In this document: piece by piece, positions 1 through 7,341 of the stretch
Layout: the number at the start of each line of letters is the position of its first letter
How positions within the stretch are numbered: the first letter of the stretch is position 1
NCBI GenBank assembly: GCA_025937835.1
Contig: JAICQO010000016.1
Span: 33,165 to 97,164, forward strand
DNA: 64,000 bases
Origin: Polyangiaceae bacterium
GTDB lineage: Bacteria > Myxococcota_A > Polyangia > Polyangiales > Polyangiaceae
Direction: 5' to 3'
Notes under the pieces: model-generated
Database searches by the model: none
What the model saw: only the letters and a program-made list of their open reading frames with translations
Told to the model about the DNA's origin: nothing
Position numbers and translations under genes: made by a program

Positions 1-928
1 TCGGCGGGTCGCAAATCGTCAGATCGAAACGCGGTTCGTGGTGCTTGGCCGACTCGAGGTATTCGAAAACGTCCCGACTCACGAACTCGTGAGCCCCGGG
101 GTCGATCTGGTTCGCCTGAAAGTTGCGGCGCGCCGCGGAGTTCGCCTCGGCGGCGATGTCTACGCTGGTCACGCCCAGCGCTCCGCCGAGCGCGGCCGAA
201 ATCGAGAATGCGCCGGTGTAGGAGAAGAGGTTCAGGACGCGGCACCCCGCCGACAGGGAGCGGACGAAGGCGCGGTTCTCGCGGTGGTCGAGGAACAGAC
301 CGGTCTTCTGTCCCTCGTGGAGATTGGCGAGCAGGCGCATGCCCCCTTCGCGCGTCTCGATCTCGCGCGGCGGCTCGGCGCCGGACACGACGCGCAAGCG
401 CCCGCCGCTCGCGCCGTCTTCCGGACCGTTCGGCTTCTGCGCTCGCGTGCGCTCGACGATCCCGAGCGGAGACAACACGGAATCGATCGCGCGCGCGACG
501 TCGGGCAGCACGAGCTCCGCGACTGCGCCCGCGTAGGTGACCAGCACGACGTAGCGATCGTAGACGTCGGCGACGAGCCCGGGCACGCCGTCGCCCTCGC
601 CGTTCAGCAGGCGGAACGCGGTCGTATCCTCGGCGCGATACTTGAGGCGGAGCGACAGCGCTTGCTCCACGCGCGCGCGGAACCAGGCCGCGTCCGGCGC
701 CGAATCCCGCGCATAGATCCTGAGCGCGATCGGCGAGACCGGGTCGTAGAGCGCGTAGCCCAGAAAACCGCCGGCCCGGACCCTCACCCAACTCGCACGC
801 TTCGGCAACGCCGACGGCTGGAGGTGATCGCGATACACCCACGGATGGCCGGCGCCGAGCGAGACCGACAGCTTCTTCGGCAGCTCGAGGGTCGGGAGCC
901 GCGAGGATGCTCCGGTGTCGCGAGCCAT
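1..928 (-). CDS. rlmI: Class I SAM-dependent rRNA methyltransferase (RlmI-like), 3' end cut by window edge
   Basis: The reading frame opens with ATG at 928 on the minus strand and stays open to the left edge, so the C-terminus is missing. The N-terminal part contains HPWVYRDHL, the typical PUA-like start of RlmI-type 23S rRNA (cytosine-C5) methyltransferases. The middle has LNLFSYTGAFS, the SAM-binding motif I region. The last visible residues are LTICDPP, the start of the catalytic DPPxF motif. It starts 5 bp downstream of the stop of the LacI-family gene and is probably co-transcribed with it. The family is clear; assignment to RlmI rather than another member of the YccW/RlmI family is inferred. 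Its function would be base methylation of 23S rRNA in the cytoplasm. Confidence 0.85.
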   Translation of the reverse strand, partial: MARDTGASSRLPTLELPKKLSVSLGAGHPWVYRDHLQPSALPKRASWVRVRAGGFLGYALYDPVSPIALRIYARDSAPDAAWFRARVEQALSLRLKYRAEDTTAFRLLNGEGDGVPGLVADVYDRYVVLVTYAGAVAELVLPDVARAIDSVLSPLGIVERTRAQKPNGPEDGASGGRLRVVSGAEPPREIETREGGMRLLANLHEGQKTGLFLDHRENRAFVRSLSAGCRVLNLFSYTGAFSISAALGGALGVTSVDIAAEANSAARRNFQANQIDPGAHEFVSRDVFEYLESAKHHEPRFDLTICDPP

Positions 929-933
929 GGCGC

Positions 934-1956
934 TCAGCGCTTGTCCGGCACGGGCCCGGTGCTCTCGCGCACCATGAGCTTCATCGGGAACTCGACGTGC
1001 GGGCGCTCCACCTTGAGGTGGTCGAGCGTCGACATGATCGCGTGGCAGGCCTCGGCGCCCATCGCGCGCATCTCCTGGCGCACGGTGGTGAGCCCCGGCC
1101 AGCACAAGCCCGAGGCCGGGATGTCGTCGAAGCCGATCACGCTCACGTCTCCGGGCACCGACAGCCCGTGGGTCTGCACGGTGCGCATGAAGCCGAGCGC
1201 CATCACGTCGTTGGCGAGCACCACCGCCGTCGGCCGGGTGCGTCCGAGCTTCAACCACTTCTTGGCGTACGCCACGCCCTCGTCCACGTGGTAGCGCGGC
1301 ATGAACGTGCGGTACGCGAGCTTGAGCTTGTGCTGGGCGAGCGCGAGCTCGAGGCCCTCGCAGCGGTGGCGGCTATCCAGCGAGTCTTCCGTGCCGCCGA
1401 TGTAGGCGATGCGCCGGTGGCCGAGCTCGAGCAGGTGGTTCGCGATGTCGCGGCCGACGCCGATGTTGTCGCTGCGCACCACGATGCCGCCCTTGAAGAT
1501 CTCGTCCGGTGCGATCAACGCCACGGCGAACTGCATCTTGCGCGCAGCCTCGACCAGCGCGCGCTCGCGCCGGCCCGGACACACGAAGATCAACCCGTCC
1601 ACGCGGCGCTCCCGGATCCACGACGCGACGGTGCTCGCCTCGAACGTCCCGCGCAAGAACAGGCTGCCGACCAGGAGCGAGATGTGGCGCGAGGTCAGCT
1701 CTTCCTCGATGCCGCCGAGGATCTGCGTCACCCACTCGCTCTGCGTGTCGAACACCACGAGCCCGAAGCAACCGGCCCGCCCGAGCGAGAAATTGCGAGC
1801 GGTGGTCCAGGGCGTGTAGCCGAGCTTCTGGATCACCTTCGCGACGCGCGCGCGCACCTCGGCGCTCGCATAACCGCCGTTGATGACCCGCGATACGGTG
1901 CTCTTGGATACGCGCGCGTGTCGCGCGACTTCAGCGATGTCCGGCCCACGAGCCAT
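934..1956 (-). CDS. LacI-family transcriptional regulator
   Basis: This 340-residue protein begins with the LacI helix-turn-helix: DIAEVARHARVSKSTVSRV lies at about residues 6-24, followed by the hinge-helix region. The rest is a periplasmic-binding-protein-like effector domain of normal LacI length, with the family signature VIGFDDIPAS near residue 275. Such proteins usually repress sugar or nucleoside catabolism genes. No sugar operon lies directly beside it: downstream is the rRNA methyltransferase and upstream is a redox lipoprotein gene. Gluconokinase lies about 2.8 kb away on the opposite strand, and a link to it would be speculation. The ATG has only a weak ribosome-binding site (CTTCTCAGA). 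Confidence 0.9.
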   Translation of the reverse strand: MARGPDIAEVARHARVSKSTVSRVINGGYASAEVRARVAKVIQKLGYTPWTTARNFSLGRAGCFGLVVFDTQSEWVTQILGGIEEELTSRHISLLVGSLFLRGTFEASTVASWIRERRVDGLIFVCPGRRERALVEAARKMQFAVALIAPDEIFKGGIVVRSDNIGVGRDIANHLLELGHRRIAYIGGTEDSLDSRHRCEGLELALAQHKLKLAYRTFMPRYHVDEGVAYAKKWLKLGRTRPTAVVLANDVMALGFMRTVQTHGLSVPGDVSVIGFDDIPASGLCWPGLTTVRQEMRAMGAEACHAIMSTLDHLKVERPHVEFPMKLMVRESTGPVPDKR

Positions 1957-2001
1957 TCTGAGAAGGCGCGGACTATAACACCGAAATCAGCGCCGTCGCG
2001 C

Positions 2002-2694
2002 TCATGCACCGCCGAGAAGGCGTACCAAATCGGGAAGGTCGCGGTCCTCGATCGCGCCCTGAACGCGGCAGCGCACCCGATTCTGCGGGTCGACCAGCAG
2101 ATGGAACGGCAGCTCGGGGTCGGAGCCGAGGCCGGCGGCGCTCATCCAATCGTCCCGCTCCTTGCCTTCGCGGAGCCAGAAGGTCTGCTGGAGCTCGCGC
2201 GATCCCGCGAGGAACTGCTGGAGTTGACGCAGGTCGTCGTCGAGCGACACGAACTCGACGCGCAGCCTCGGAACCTCTCGTTCCCAGGCCCTGAGCCGCG
2301 GGATCTCCTCCTTGCAGGGGGCGCACCACGCAGCCCAGAAGTTCACCCAAGTCCATTGCCCCGCCGCCCCGGAAATGGCGCGCGCCGGCAGCTCGGAGGC
2401 TCCACTCCGGCGGCTGACGTGCTGCTTGGGTAGCGGCTTGCCCTCGCTCATCTGCCCCTGGCACAAGGCGCGCCGAGCCTGCTTGGGCGTGGTGCTCGCC
2501 GCGGGGTTCGCGGCCGCGCTCTTCGGGGCAGCGGGCGGGCTCGTCACTCCTGTGGGTGGAGCCGCCGCAGCGACGGCCTGGCTCCGCTCGCGAGTCACCG
2601 CGGGCGGATGCGACTCCTCGCACCCGAGCAAGCTCAGGCCGAAGAGCGCAGACAGCGCAGACAGCGCGGCGTTCACAGCCGGCAATCGACCCAT
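2002..2694 (-). CDS. TlpA/ResA-like thioredoxin-fold lipoprotein
   Basis: About 230 residues when started at the ATG at 2694; an ATG at 2733 in frame would add 13 residues but would push the signal peptide inside the protein. The chosen start gives a signal sequence ending in LSLLGC, a lipobox with Cys25. A low-complexity Ala/Pro linker follows, then a thioredoxin-fold domain with WAAWCAPC, whose active-site cysteines are at about 124 and 127. The downstream part (LVDPQNRVRCRVQGAIEDRD) fits the TlpA/AhpC-TSA fold. It is likely an envelope-anchored thiol-disulfide reductant. Its 5' end overlaps the upstream OmpA-like gene by 22 bp. With the VKOR-DsbA fusion it forms a three-gene oxidative folding operon. 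Confidence 0.82.
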   Translation of the reverse strand: MGRLPAVNAALSALSALFGLSLLGCEESHPPAVTRERSQAVAAAAPPTGVTSPPAAPKSAAANPAASTTPKQARRALCQGQMSEGKPLPKQHVSRRSGASELPARAISGAAGQWTWVNFWAAWCAPCKEEIPRLRAWEREVPRLRVEFVSLDDDLRQLQQFLAGSRELQQTFWLREGKERDDWMSAAGLGSDPELPFHLLVDPQNRVRCRVQGAIEDRDLPDLVRLLGGA

Positions 2695-3398
2695 GAGATG
2701 AAGGCGCTCCGGTTGATGGCTTGCTCGTCGCATTTTTCGTCGGGCCGCGAGGTCTGCCAGGAACAGTAGTCCTTGGAGAGCTGGGCGAACTCGTTACCGA
2801 GCCACAAGAGCCCCACCTTTTTCTCGAGCTCCGGATCCTGGCCGGCTTCCTTGAGATGATACATCACCGAGTTGGCGCGGCGGTGCGACAGCGCGCGATT
2901 CTTGGTCTGGGTGCCGGTCTTCGAGGCGCGGGCCACCACGAAGAAGTAACGAGCGCCCTTCCTCGCGAACCATTTGTCATCCAGCAACTTCTTGGCCGCC
3001 TCGTCGAGCTCGTGCAGGTTCTCGTCGAACAAGAGCACGGCGCCGCGCTCGCGGAGCGGCGTGAAGAGCTCGTTGAAGTCCTTGTCGTCGATGCTGGCGA
3101 AGGTCTTGACGTCGGCCGGCTTGCAGCCGCGGCGCGTCTCGTCGGCCGCGAGCCCGCAGGAGTGCAGGACCCGCTCGAGCACTTCCTTGAAGCGCGGCGT
3201 GCAATAGGCCACCTCCGCGTGATCGGCCTTCGCTACCTTCGGGCGCTCGGCTTGGGGCGCGAGCAAGCGCTCCGTTGCCTGGTTGACCTCCGAGCGCACG
3301 GCCAGCGCCACTCCCGTCAACGACAGCAGCGCAACGGCGATCCCGACCAGCCCAGCGACGCCGGCCGAAGGACCCCGAGCTTCGGGCTCGTCATTCAT
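2673..3398 (-). CDS. Membrane-anchored, Cys-rich protein with OmpA-C-like domain
   Basis: 241 residues. One hydrophobic segment (about 14-34) anchors the protein, and the rest should be periplasmic. Residues about 118-240 follow the OmpA C-terminal (peptidoglycan-binding) pattern: VVARASKTG at 154-162, then NRALSHRRANSVMYHL at 167-182, and a final INRSAFISW. The usual Asp of the GHTD motif is replaced by Ser, while the RRA arginines are kept. Six cysteines (66, 81, 92, 212, 223, 239) suggest several disulfides. Its start overlaps the stop of the VKOR-DsbA gene (ATGA), so the two are translationally coupled. I infer that it may be a substrate or partner of those oxidoreductases. No named family is recognised with certainty. 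Confidence 0.65.
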   Translation of the reverse strand: MNDEPEARGPSAGVAGLVGIAVALLSLTGVALAVRSEVNQATERLLAPQAERPKVAKADHAEVAYCTPRFKEVLERVLHSCGLAADETRRGCKPADVKTFASIDDKDFNELFTPLRERGAVLLFDENLHELDEAAKKLLDDKWFARKGARYFFVVARASKTGTQTKNRALSHRRANSVMYHLKEAGQDPELEKKVGLLWLGNEFAQLSKDYCSWQTSRPDEKCDEQAINRSAFISWVDCRL

Positions 3399-4594
3399 CT
3401 CAGCACCTCCGGAGCCAGCTGGTTCAGCGTGTAGCGGAGGCCGATGTCCGTGTCCTCGTCGCAGATCCGGCGCTTGCCCAGGTACATCTGCGGGGTCGAC
3501 ACCGGGATGCCGTTGTCGGAAGCGAAATGCAGGTGATTGTTGAGGAGCGTTTCGGTCTTCCGATCTTCGATGCAGCGAGCGAGGTTGTCACCGAAGCGCT
3601 GCCGGAGCAGCGCCTTCAGCGCCTGCGGACCGGATTTCCCCGCGTTGGCAACGGTCTCCTGGTTTTCGTAGACCCACTCCAGCACCAGGCGAGCCTGGTC
3701 GCCGCCGCACAGCACCGCTTTGGAGACGATGCAGGCGCCGGGGTGGAGCGGCGAATCGAGCATCCAATTGCACTCGTTGTCGAGCGGGAACAGCGCGAGC
3801 TGCGCGTCGAGCCGCTCGAGCACGCGCTCGGCCGCGAGCCGCTCGTGGAACGCCTTGCACGTGGGGCACAGCGGATCCTCGAAGAACAGCGCGGTCTGCG
3901 CCGGGCGCGCTCCGCGCAACGAGACGAGCTCGCCCTGCTTGGGTTTGGGCTGTTGGAGCTCGCCGCAGCGGGTCAGAAACGGCCGGTGATCGGGCACCGA
4001 CGCCGCGTACACCACCGCCGGGACGAGCGTGGCGAGGCCCAGACCGACCAGCCAGATCAACGGCATCAGCCAATGAGACGGCCGCCGCGGCTCGTTCGAG
4101 CGCAAGGAAGTGATCGCGAATGCGCCGGCGATCGCCAGCAACACGGACGCCGAATAGATGCCGGCGCAGGTCTTACAAACCTGGCCGAGCTTGGTCAGGC
4201 TGATCACCAACATCGCGACCGACACGGTCAGCGGCGCGAAGCTGACGAGCCCGAAGAACCCCAGCGCGCGGCGCGAGGCCGTCCGGCCGCCGAGCAGCAG
4301 GTAGGCGGCGAACCCCAGGTAGAAGGTGAACGCTCCGAGCGCGAACAGCGAGATCGGGATACCGCCCCAGCGGCTGTCCTTGAGCAGCGCGGAGTACGGG
4401 CTGTACATCGCCGCGCGGCAGGCTTCCCCGTCCGAGGTCGGCTTGGCCCCTGGAATGAAGCTGCAGTGAACGTCGTGGAGACCGCGATCGAGGTGCGCCG
4501 CGTAGTCGAGCGTCGACAGGCCGGCGAACACCAGGCCGATCAACGCCGCGACCAACGCAACCCAGGCGCAGATCGTGGTTCTCGACCGGGACAT
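3395..4594 (-). CDS. VKOR-DsbA fusion: vitamin K epoxide reductase domain plus thioredoxin-like domain
   Basis: 399 residues. The N-terminal half is a multi-pass membrane VKOR domain, with loop cysteines at about 44 and 59 and the quinone-site CKTC at 140-143. It is followed by a further TM segment at about 176-198. The periplasmic C-terminal half is DsbA/DsbG-like with CPTC at 243-246 and a cis-Pro-like STPQMYL near residue 374. In known VKOR-DsbA fusions the membrane half reoxidises the thioredoxin half with quinone, driving disulfide formation in exported proteins. It is the first gene of a coupled operon with the OmpA-like and TlpA-like genes. The start codon at 4594 opens the first TM helix directly. 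Confidence 0.88.
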   Translation of the reverse strand: MSRSRTTICAWVALVAALIGLVFAGLSTLDYAAHLDRGLHDVHCSFIPGAKPTSDGEACRAAMYSPYSALLKDSRWGGIPISLFALGAFTFYLGFAAYLLLGGRTASRRALGFFGLVSFAPLTVSVAMLVISLTKLGQVCKTCAGIYSASVLLAIAGAFAITSLRSNEPRRPSHWLMPLIWLVGLGLATLVPAVVYAASVPDHRPFLTRCGELQQPKPKQGELVSLRGARPAQTALFFEDPLCPTCKAFHERLAAERVLERLDAQLALFPLDNECNWMLDSPLHPGACIVSKAVLCGGDQARLVLEWVYENQETVANAGKSGPQALKALLRQRFGDNLARCIEDRKTETLLNNHLHFASDNGIPVSTPQMYLGKRRICDEDTDIGLRYTLNQLAPEVLR

Positions 4595-4799
4595 CGGGCG
4601 AGCGTTGCAACGTCGGGCCGTCAGGTCAACTCGGTTGGCATTCGATGGGGGGTCCGTGGCCGAGCCGCGCGGCCGGTGGTGAGCCTGCGCACCGGCTACT
4701 CCGGAGTCCTCCCCGAACTGCCGAGCTCGAATCCCCGCGTAGAAACAGGGGAAACTTCTGAGCTAGATTAGGCCCGAGCCTCCGCTGCTCGCCTATCCA
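4595..4799. promoter_or_regulatory. Divergent intergenic region between redox operon and gluconokinase
   Basis: About 205 bp separate two divergent genes, so promoters in both directions must lie here. The stretch close to gntK is locally AT-richer (around 4741-4770). I see no convincing -35/-10 pair and no clear operator. Confidence 0.4.
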
Positions 4800-5333
4800 G
4801 TGATGCTGATTCTAGTGATGGGAGTCACGGCCGCGGGCAAGAGCACCGTCGGCCGGCGCCTGGCAGAGCGCCTCGGCCTGCCATTTCACGACGCGGACGA
4901 CTTTCATCCCGAATCCAACCGCCAAAAGATGGCCAGGAACGAGGCGCTGAACGACGACGATCGGCGCCCCTGGCTCGAGCTGATGGCGACGGCGGCGGTC
5001 GACTGGGAGAAGGCCGGCGGCGCGGTGTTGGCTTGCTCCGCCTTGAAGCAGAAGTACCGCGAGCTCTTGTTCTCCCGCGTGACGGAAGGCCGCATCGTGT
5101 TCCTCGAGATCACGCCCGAGCAGGCCGCGGCGCGGCTCGAGGCGCGCAAGGGGGAGCACGCGATCATCCGCGACTACGATCGCGTGCTCCGAGGTCAGTT
5201 CGCCGATCTCGAGCCGCCGGCCCCCGCGATCCGGGTGCCGGCGGTGTTGCCGCTCGAGGAGCTCGTGGAGCGCGCCGCTCGAGCGCTCTACGCGGACGGG
5301 CTCAGTCCACCCAACCGATCTCCTGCGCCGTAG
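4800..5333 (+). CDS. gntK: Gluconokinase, GntK type
   Basis: 177 residues, the usual size of thermoresistant gluconokinases. Walker A GVTAAGKST is at residues 8-16, followed by HDADDFHPESNRQKM, the gluconokinase signature with the substrate-binding Asp and His. LACSALKQKYRELL around residue 78 is also typical. It phosphorylates D-gluconate to 6-phosphogluconate in the cytoplasm, feeding the pentose phosphate or Entner-Doudoroff route. The start may be GTG at 4800 or ATG at 4803. No gluconate permease lies nearby. Its 3' end overlaps the convergent metalloprotease gene by 32 bp. Confidence 0.93.
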   Translation: MMLILVMGVTAAGKSTVGRRLAERLGLPFHDADDFHPESNRQKMARNEALNDDDRRPWLELMATAAVDWEKAGGAVLACSALKQKYRELLFSRVTEGRIVFLEITPEQAAARLEARKGEHAIIRDYDRVLRGQFADLEPPAPAIRVPAVLPLEELVERAARALYADGLSPPNRSPAP

Positions 5334-6096
5334 TGCGGCCCACGAAGAGCTCGCTCAAGCTCTCGGGCGGCCGCTCATCGGTCGCGGAAATCACGCGATT
5401 TCGCGCCATCACCTCGGCGCCCGGTTGAGGAAAGAGCGGCGAGCGCTCCGGCTCCGGCAGCCCCTCGGGGAAACGCGTGCGCCCGGTCGCGTCGTATTTG
5501 TCGCTCGCGCCGAGCGTGTGCAAGAGCTCGTGAGCCACGACGAACAACGCGAGATCGACGGTGGTCGCATCGAGCTCCACGTGCGTCACGCCGATGCGAC
5601 CGCCCTCTTCACTGAAGCCCTCGACGTGCGAAGCGCTCGAGCTCTGGGGCGGCTCGGCCACCAGGTATATCCGTGAATCGAAGCGGTGCGTGGACACCGA
5701 CGCGGCGCGATCGACCGCCGCGGTGTACCGCCACAGCCGGTACGCGTGCACGACGCGCTCGAAGAAGGTCTCCCCCGGATCGTTCGGCGGCAACGACTCG
5801 ACTCGCACCGGACCGATCGGCACGATCTCGATCATGCGCGGGGCCCCGGGTTGGTAGCGCGCGTACTCCTCGGCGAGCCGCTCCTCGAGCGCCACCGCTC
5901 GGCTGATCAGCGCGGGCAACGCCTTCGGCTCGACGTTGCCGCGTTCGAGCAACACCAACCCGACGCGGATCGGCTGCGCCCACTCGGTGCGCGCCTTGCG
6001 CGCCCGGACGTCGTAGCAAGCCCACAAGCAGACGACGGCGAGCAGCGTGAGCAGGATCGACACCCGAACCCGATAGAAACCGCCGCGCCGGAACAT
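5302..6096 (-). CDS. Membrane-anchored zinc metalloprotease-like protein
   Basis: 264 residues. A short basic N-terminus and a hydrophobic segment (about 11-27) anchor the protein outside the cytoplasm. The key motif is HELLHTLGASD at residues 189-199, a HExxHxxGxxD zinc site in which His189, His193 and Asp199 would bind zinc and Glu190 would be catalytic. This is the metzincin-like arrangement with Asp as third ligand. No family name is recognised. The ATG sits immediately next to an inverted repeat (6097-6110) without a Shine-Dalgarno. It is convergent with gntK and overlaps it by 32 bp. Confidence 0.7.
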   Translation of the reverse strand: MFRRGGFYRVRVSILLTLLAVVCLWACYDVRARKARTEWAQPIRVGLVLLERGNVEPKALPALISRAVALEERLAEEYARYQPGAPRMIEIVPIGPVRVESLPPNDPGETFFERVVHAYRLWRYTAAVDRAASVSTHRFDSRIYLVAEPPQSSSASHVEGFSEEGGRIGVTHVELDATTVDLALFVVAHELLHTLGASDKYDATGRTRFPEGLPEPERSPLFPQPGAEVMARNRVISATDERPPESLSELFVGRTTAQEIGWVD

Positions 6097-6118
6097 GTAC
6101 CAAAAGGTACGATATATA
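6097..6118 (-). promoter_or_regulatory. AT-rich box and inverted repeat abutting the metalloprotease start codon
   Basis: On the minus strand the order is an AT-only stretch TTATATATC, then GTACC-TTTT-GGTAC (6097-6110), then ATG. The repeat has 5-bp perfect arms around four T. An AT-only run is rare in this GC-rich window and could be a -10 element. If so the transcript would be leaderless or nearly so, and the repeat would be an operator or hairpin at the start site. No -35 element is evident. This is an inference. Confidence 0.4.
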
Positions 6119-6243
6119 AGTAAAAGTGCCCACCGCGCCCACCTGGCGTCGCGCGCTAATTACGCGATTCCTAAGTGTTTTTACGGATACGCGGCGCCTC
6201 GGGCCAAACGGCGCTTCTCAGTTTGAGACAGCCATTTCGCCGA

Positions 6244-7341
6244 CTAGCGCTTCTGCGCAGACAAGAAGCGCTCGGCCTCGGCCCGGCCGGGATGAGTCTT
6301 GGGAGCCTCCGAGAGGAAGCGTTCGAACAACGGTCGCGCCTCGTTCGGTCGCTTCAAATAGTCCGCGTACAGAACCCCGAGGTTGAAGGTCGCAGACAGA
6401 TTGTTCGGCTGCTTGTCGAGCGCACGCTTGAGCAGCGCCTCGACCTCGCCGAGCGCTGCCGTGTCGTCCTTCTTGGCGAGGCCGCGCCGCGCGGCGGCCA
6501 GGCCGAGCAGAGCGGGCACGTCGTCCGGGTTCACCTCGGTCACCGCCTCGAACTGCTGCCGCGCCTTGTCGTAGACGCCCGCCTGCAACAGCACGGTGCC
6601 GATGTTGAGGCGCGCGGTGGTGTCGCCCGGATCGAGCTCGCTGGCCTTACTGAAATGACGGAACGACTCGGCGTCGTCCCCCTTCTTCAGCGCGATGAGG
6701 CCCGCGGTGCGCTCGGCGCGAGCGCTGTTCGGGTCCGCCTTGCGCGCTTCCCCGATCAACAGCTCCGCGGTGTCGACCTCGCCCTTCGCGAGGTGCGTGA
6801 GAGCGAGCTCGGAAAGCGCGTTGGCGTCGCTCGAGCGCTTGATCAAGAGCTGATGCGCCTGCTCGAGTGCGCGATCGTAGGCGCCGGCTTCGCGCAGCGC
6901 CGCGACCAACGCCAGGCCGGCGGTGCGCGCTTGCGGGTGCGCTTTCACGAAGGGTTCGAGCGCCGCGACGGCGCCTTGCGGGTCGCCGCGCCGCCGCCGC
7001 ACCTCGGAGAGCGCCACGGCCACGTCCTCTGCGTTCGGCGCGAGCTCGAGGGCCGCGGTGAGCTCCTTCTCCGCTGCTGCGAGGTTCCCCGCCTCGGCGT
7101 GAAGCACGCCTAGGTCGTAGCGTGCTTCCCACAGCTTGCCGTCGGTGCTGACGGCCTCCTTCAAGAGCTCGATCGCGCGATCCCGCCCGTTCGCGGTCTT
7201 CGCTGCCTCCACGCCTTGCGCCATCTTGCTGATCGCGCGCGGGTCCGAGGGCGGCAAGGCCGGAGCCTTGCTGGATTTCTTCGCGCCGCCGCAAGCGGCG
7301 AGCGCCAGGCACAGCGCAAACCCGAGCACCCGAACGCTCAT
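6244..7341 (-). CDS. TPR lipoprotein, resembling gliding-motility GltE
   Basis: 365 residues. The signal peptide ends in LALAACGG with lipobox Cys17, so it is a lipoprotein. The mature part is a run of tetratricopeptide repeats over most of its length, e.g. ARYDLGVLHAEAGNLAAAEKEL and TARLNIGTVLLQAGVYDKARQQF-like units. It starts 4 bp inside the stop of the 1113-residue TPR gene and is co-transcribed with it. In Myxococcus xanthus the gliding machinery includes a TPR lipoprotein (GltE/AglT) encoded near a very long TPR protein (GltD/AgmU), and the size and order here match that pair. The TPR lipoprotein call is sure; the Glt role is an inference. Confidence 0.8.
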   Translation of the reverse strand: MSVRVLGFALCLALAACGGAKKSSKAPALPPSDPRAISKMAQGVEAAKTANGRDRAIELLKEAVSTDGKLWEARYDLGVLHAEAGNLAAAEKELTAALELAPNAEDVAVALSEVRRRRGDPQGAVAALEPFVKAHPQARTAGLALVAALREAGAYDRALEQAHQLLIKRSSDANALSELALTHLAKGEVDTAELLIGEARKADPNSARAERTAGLIALKKGDDAESFRHFSKASELDPGDTTARLNIGTVLLQAGVYDKARQQFEAVTEVNPDDVPALLGLAAARRGLAKKDDTAALGEVEALLKRALDKQPNNLSATFNLGVLYADYLKRPNEARPLFERFLSEAPKTHPGRAEAERFLSAQKR

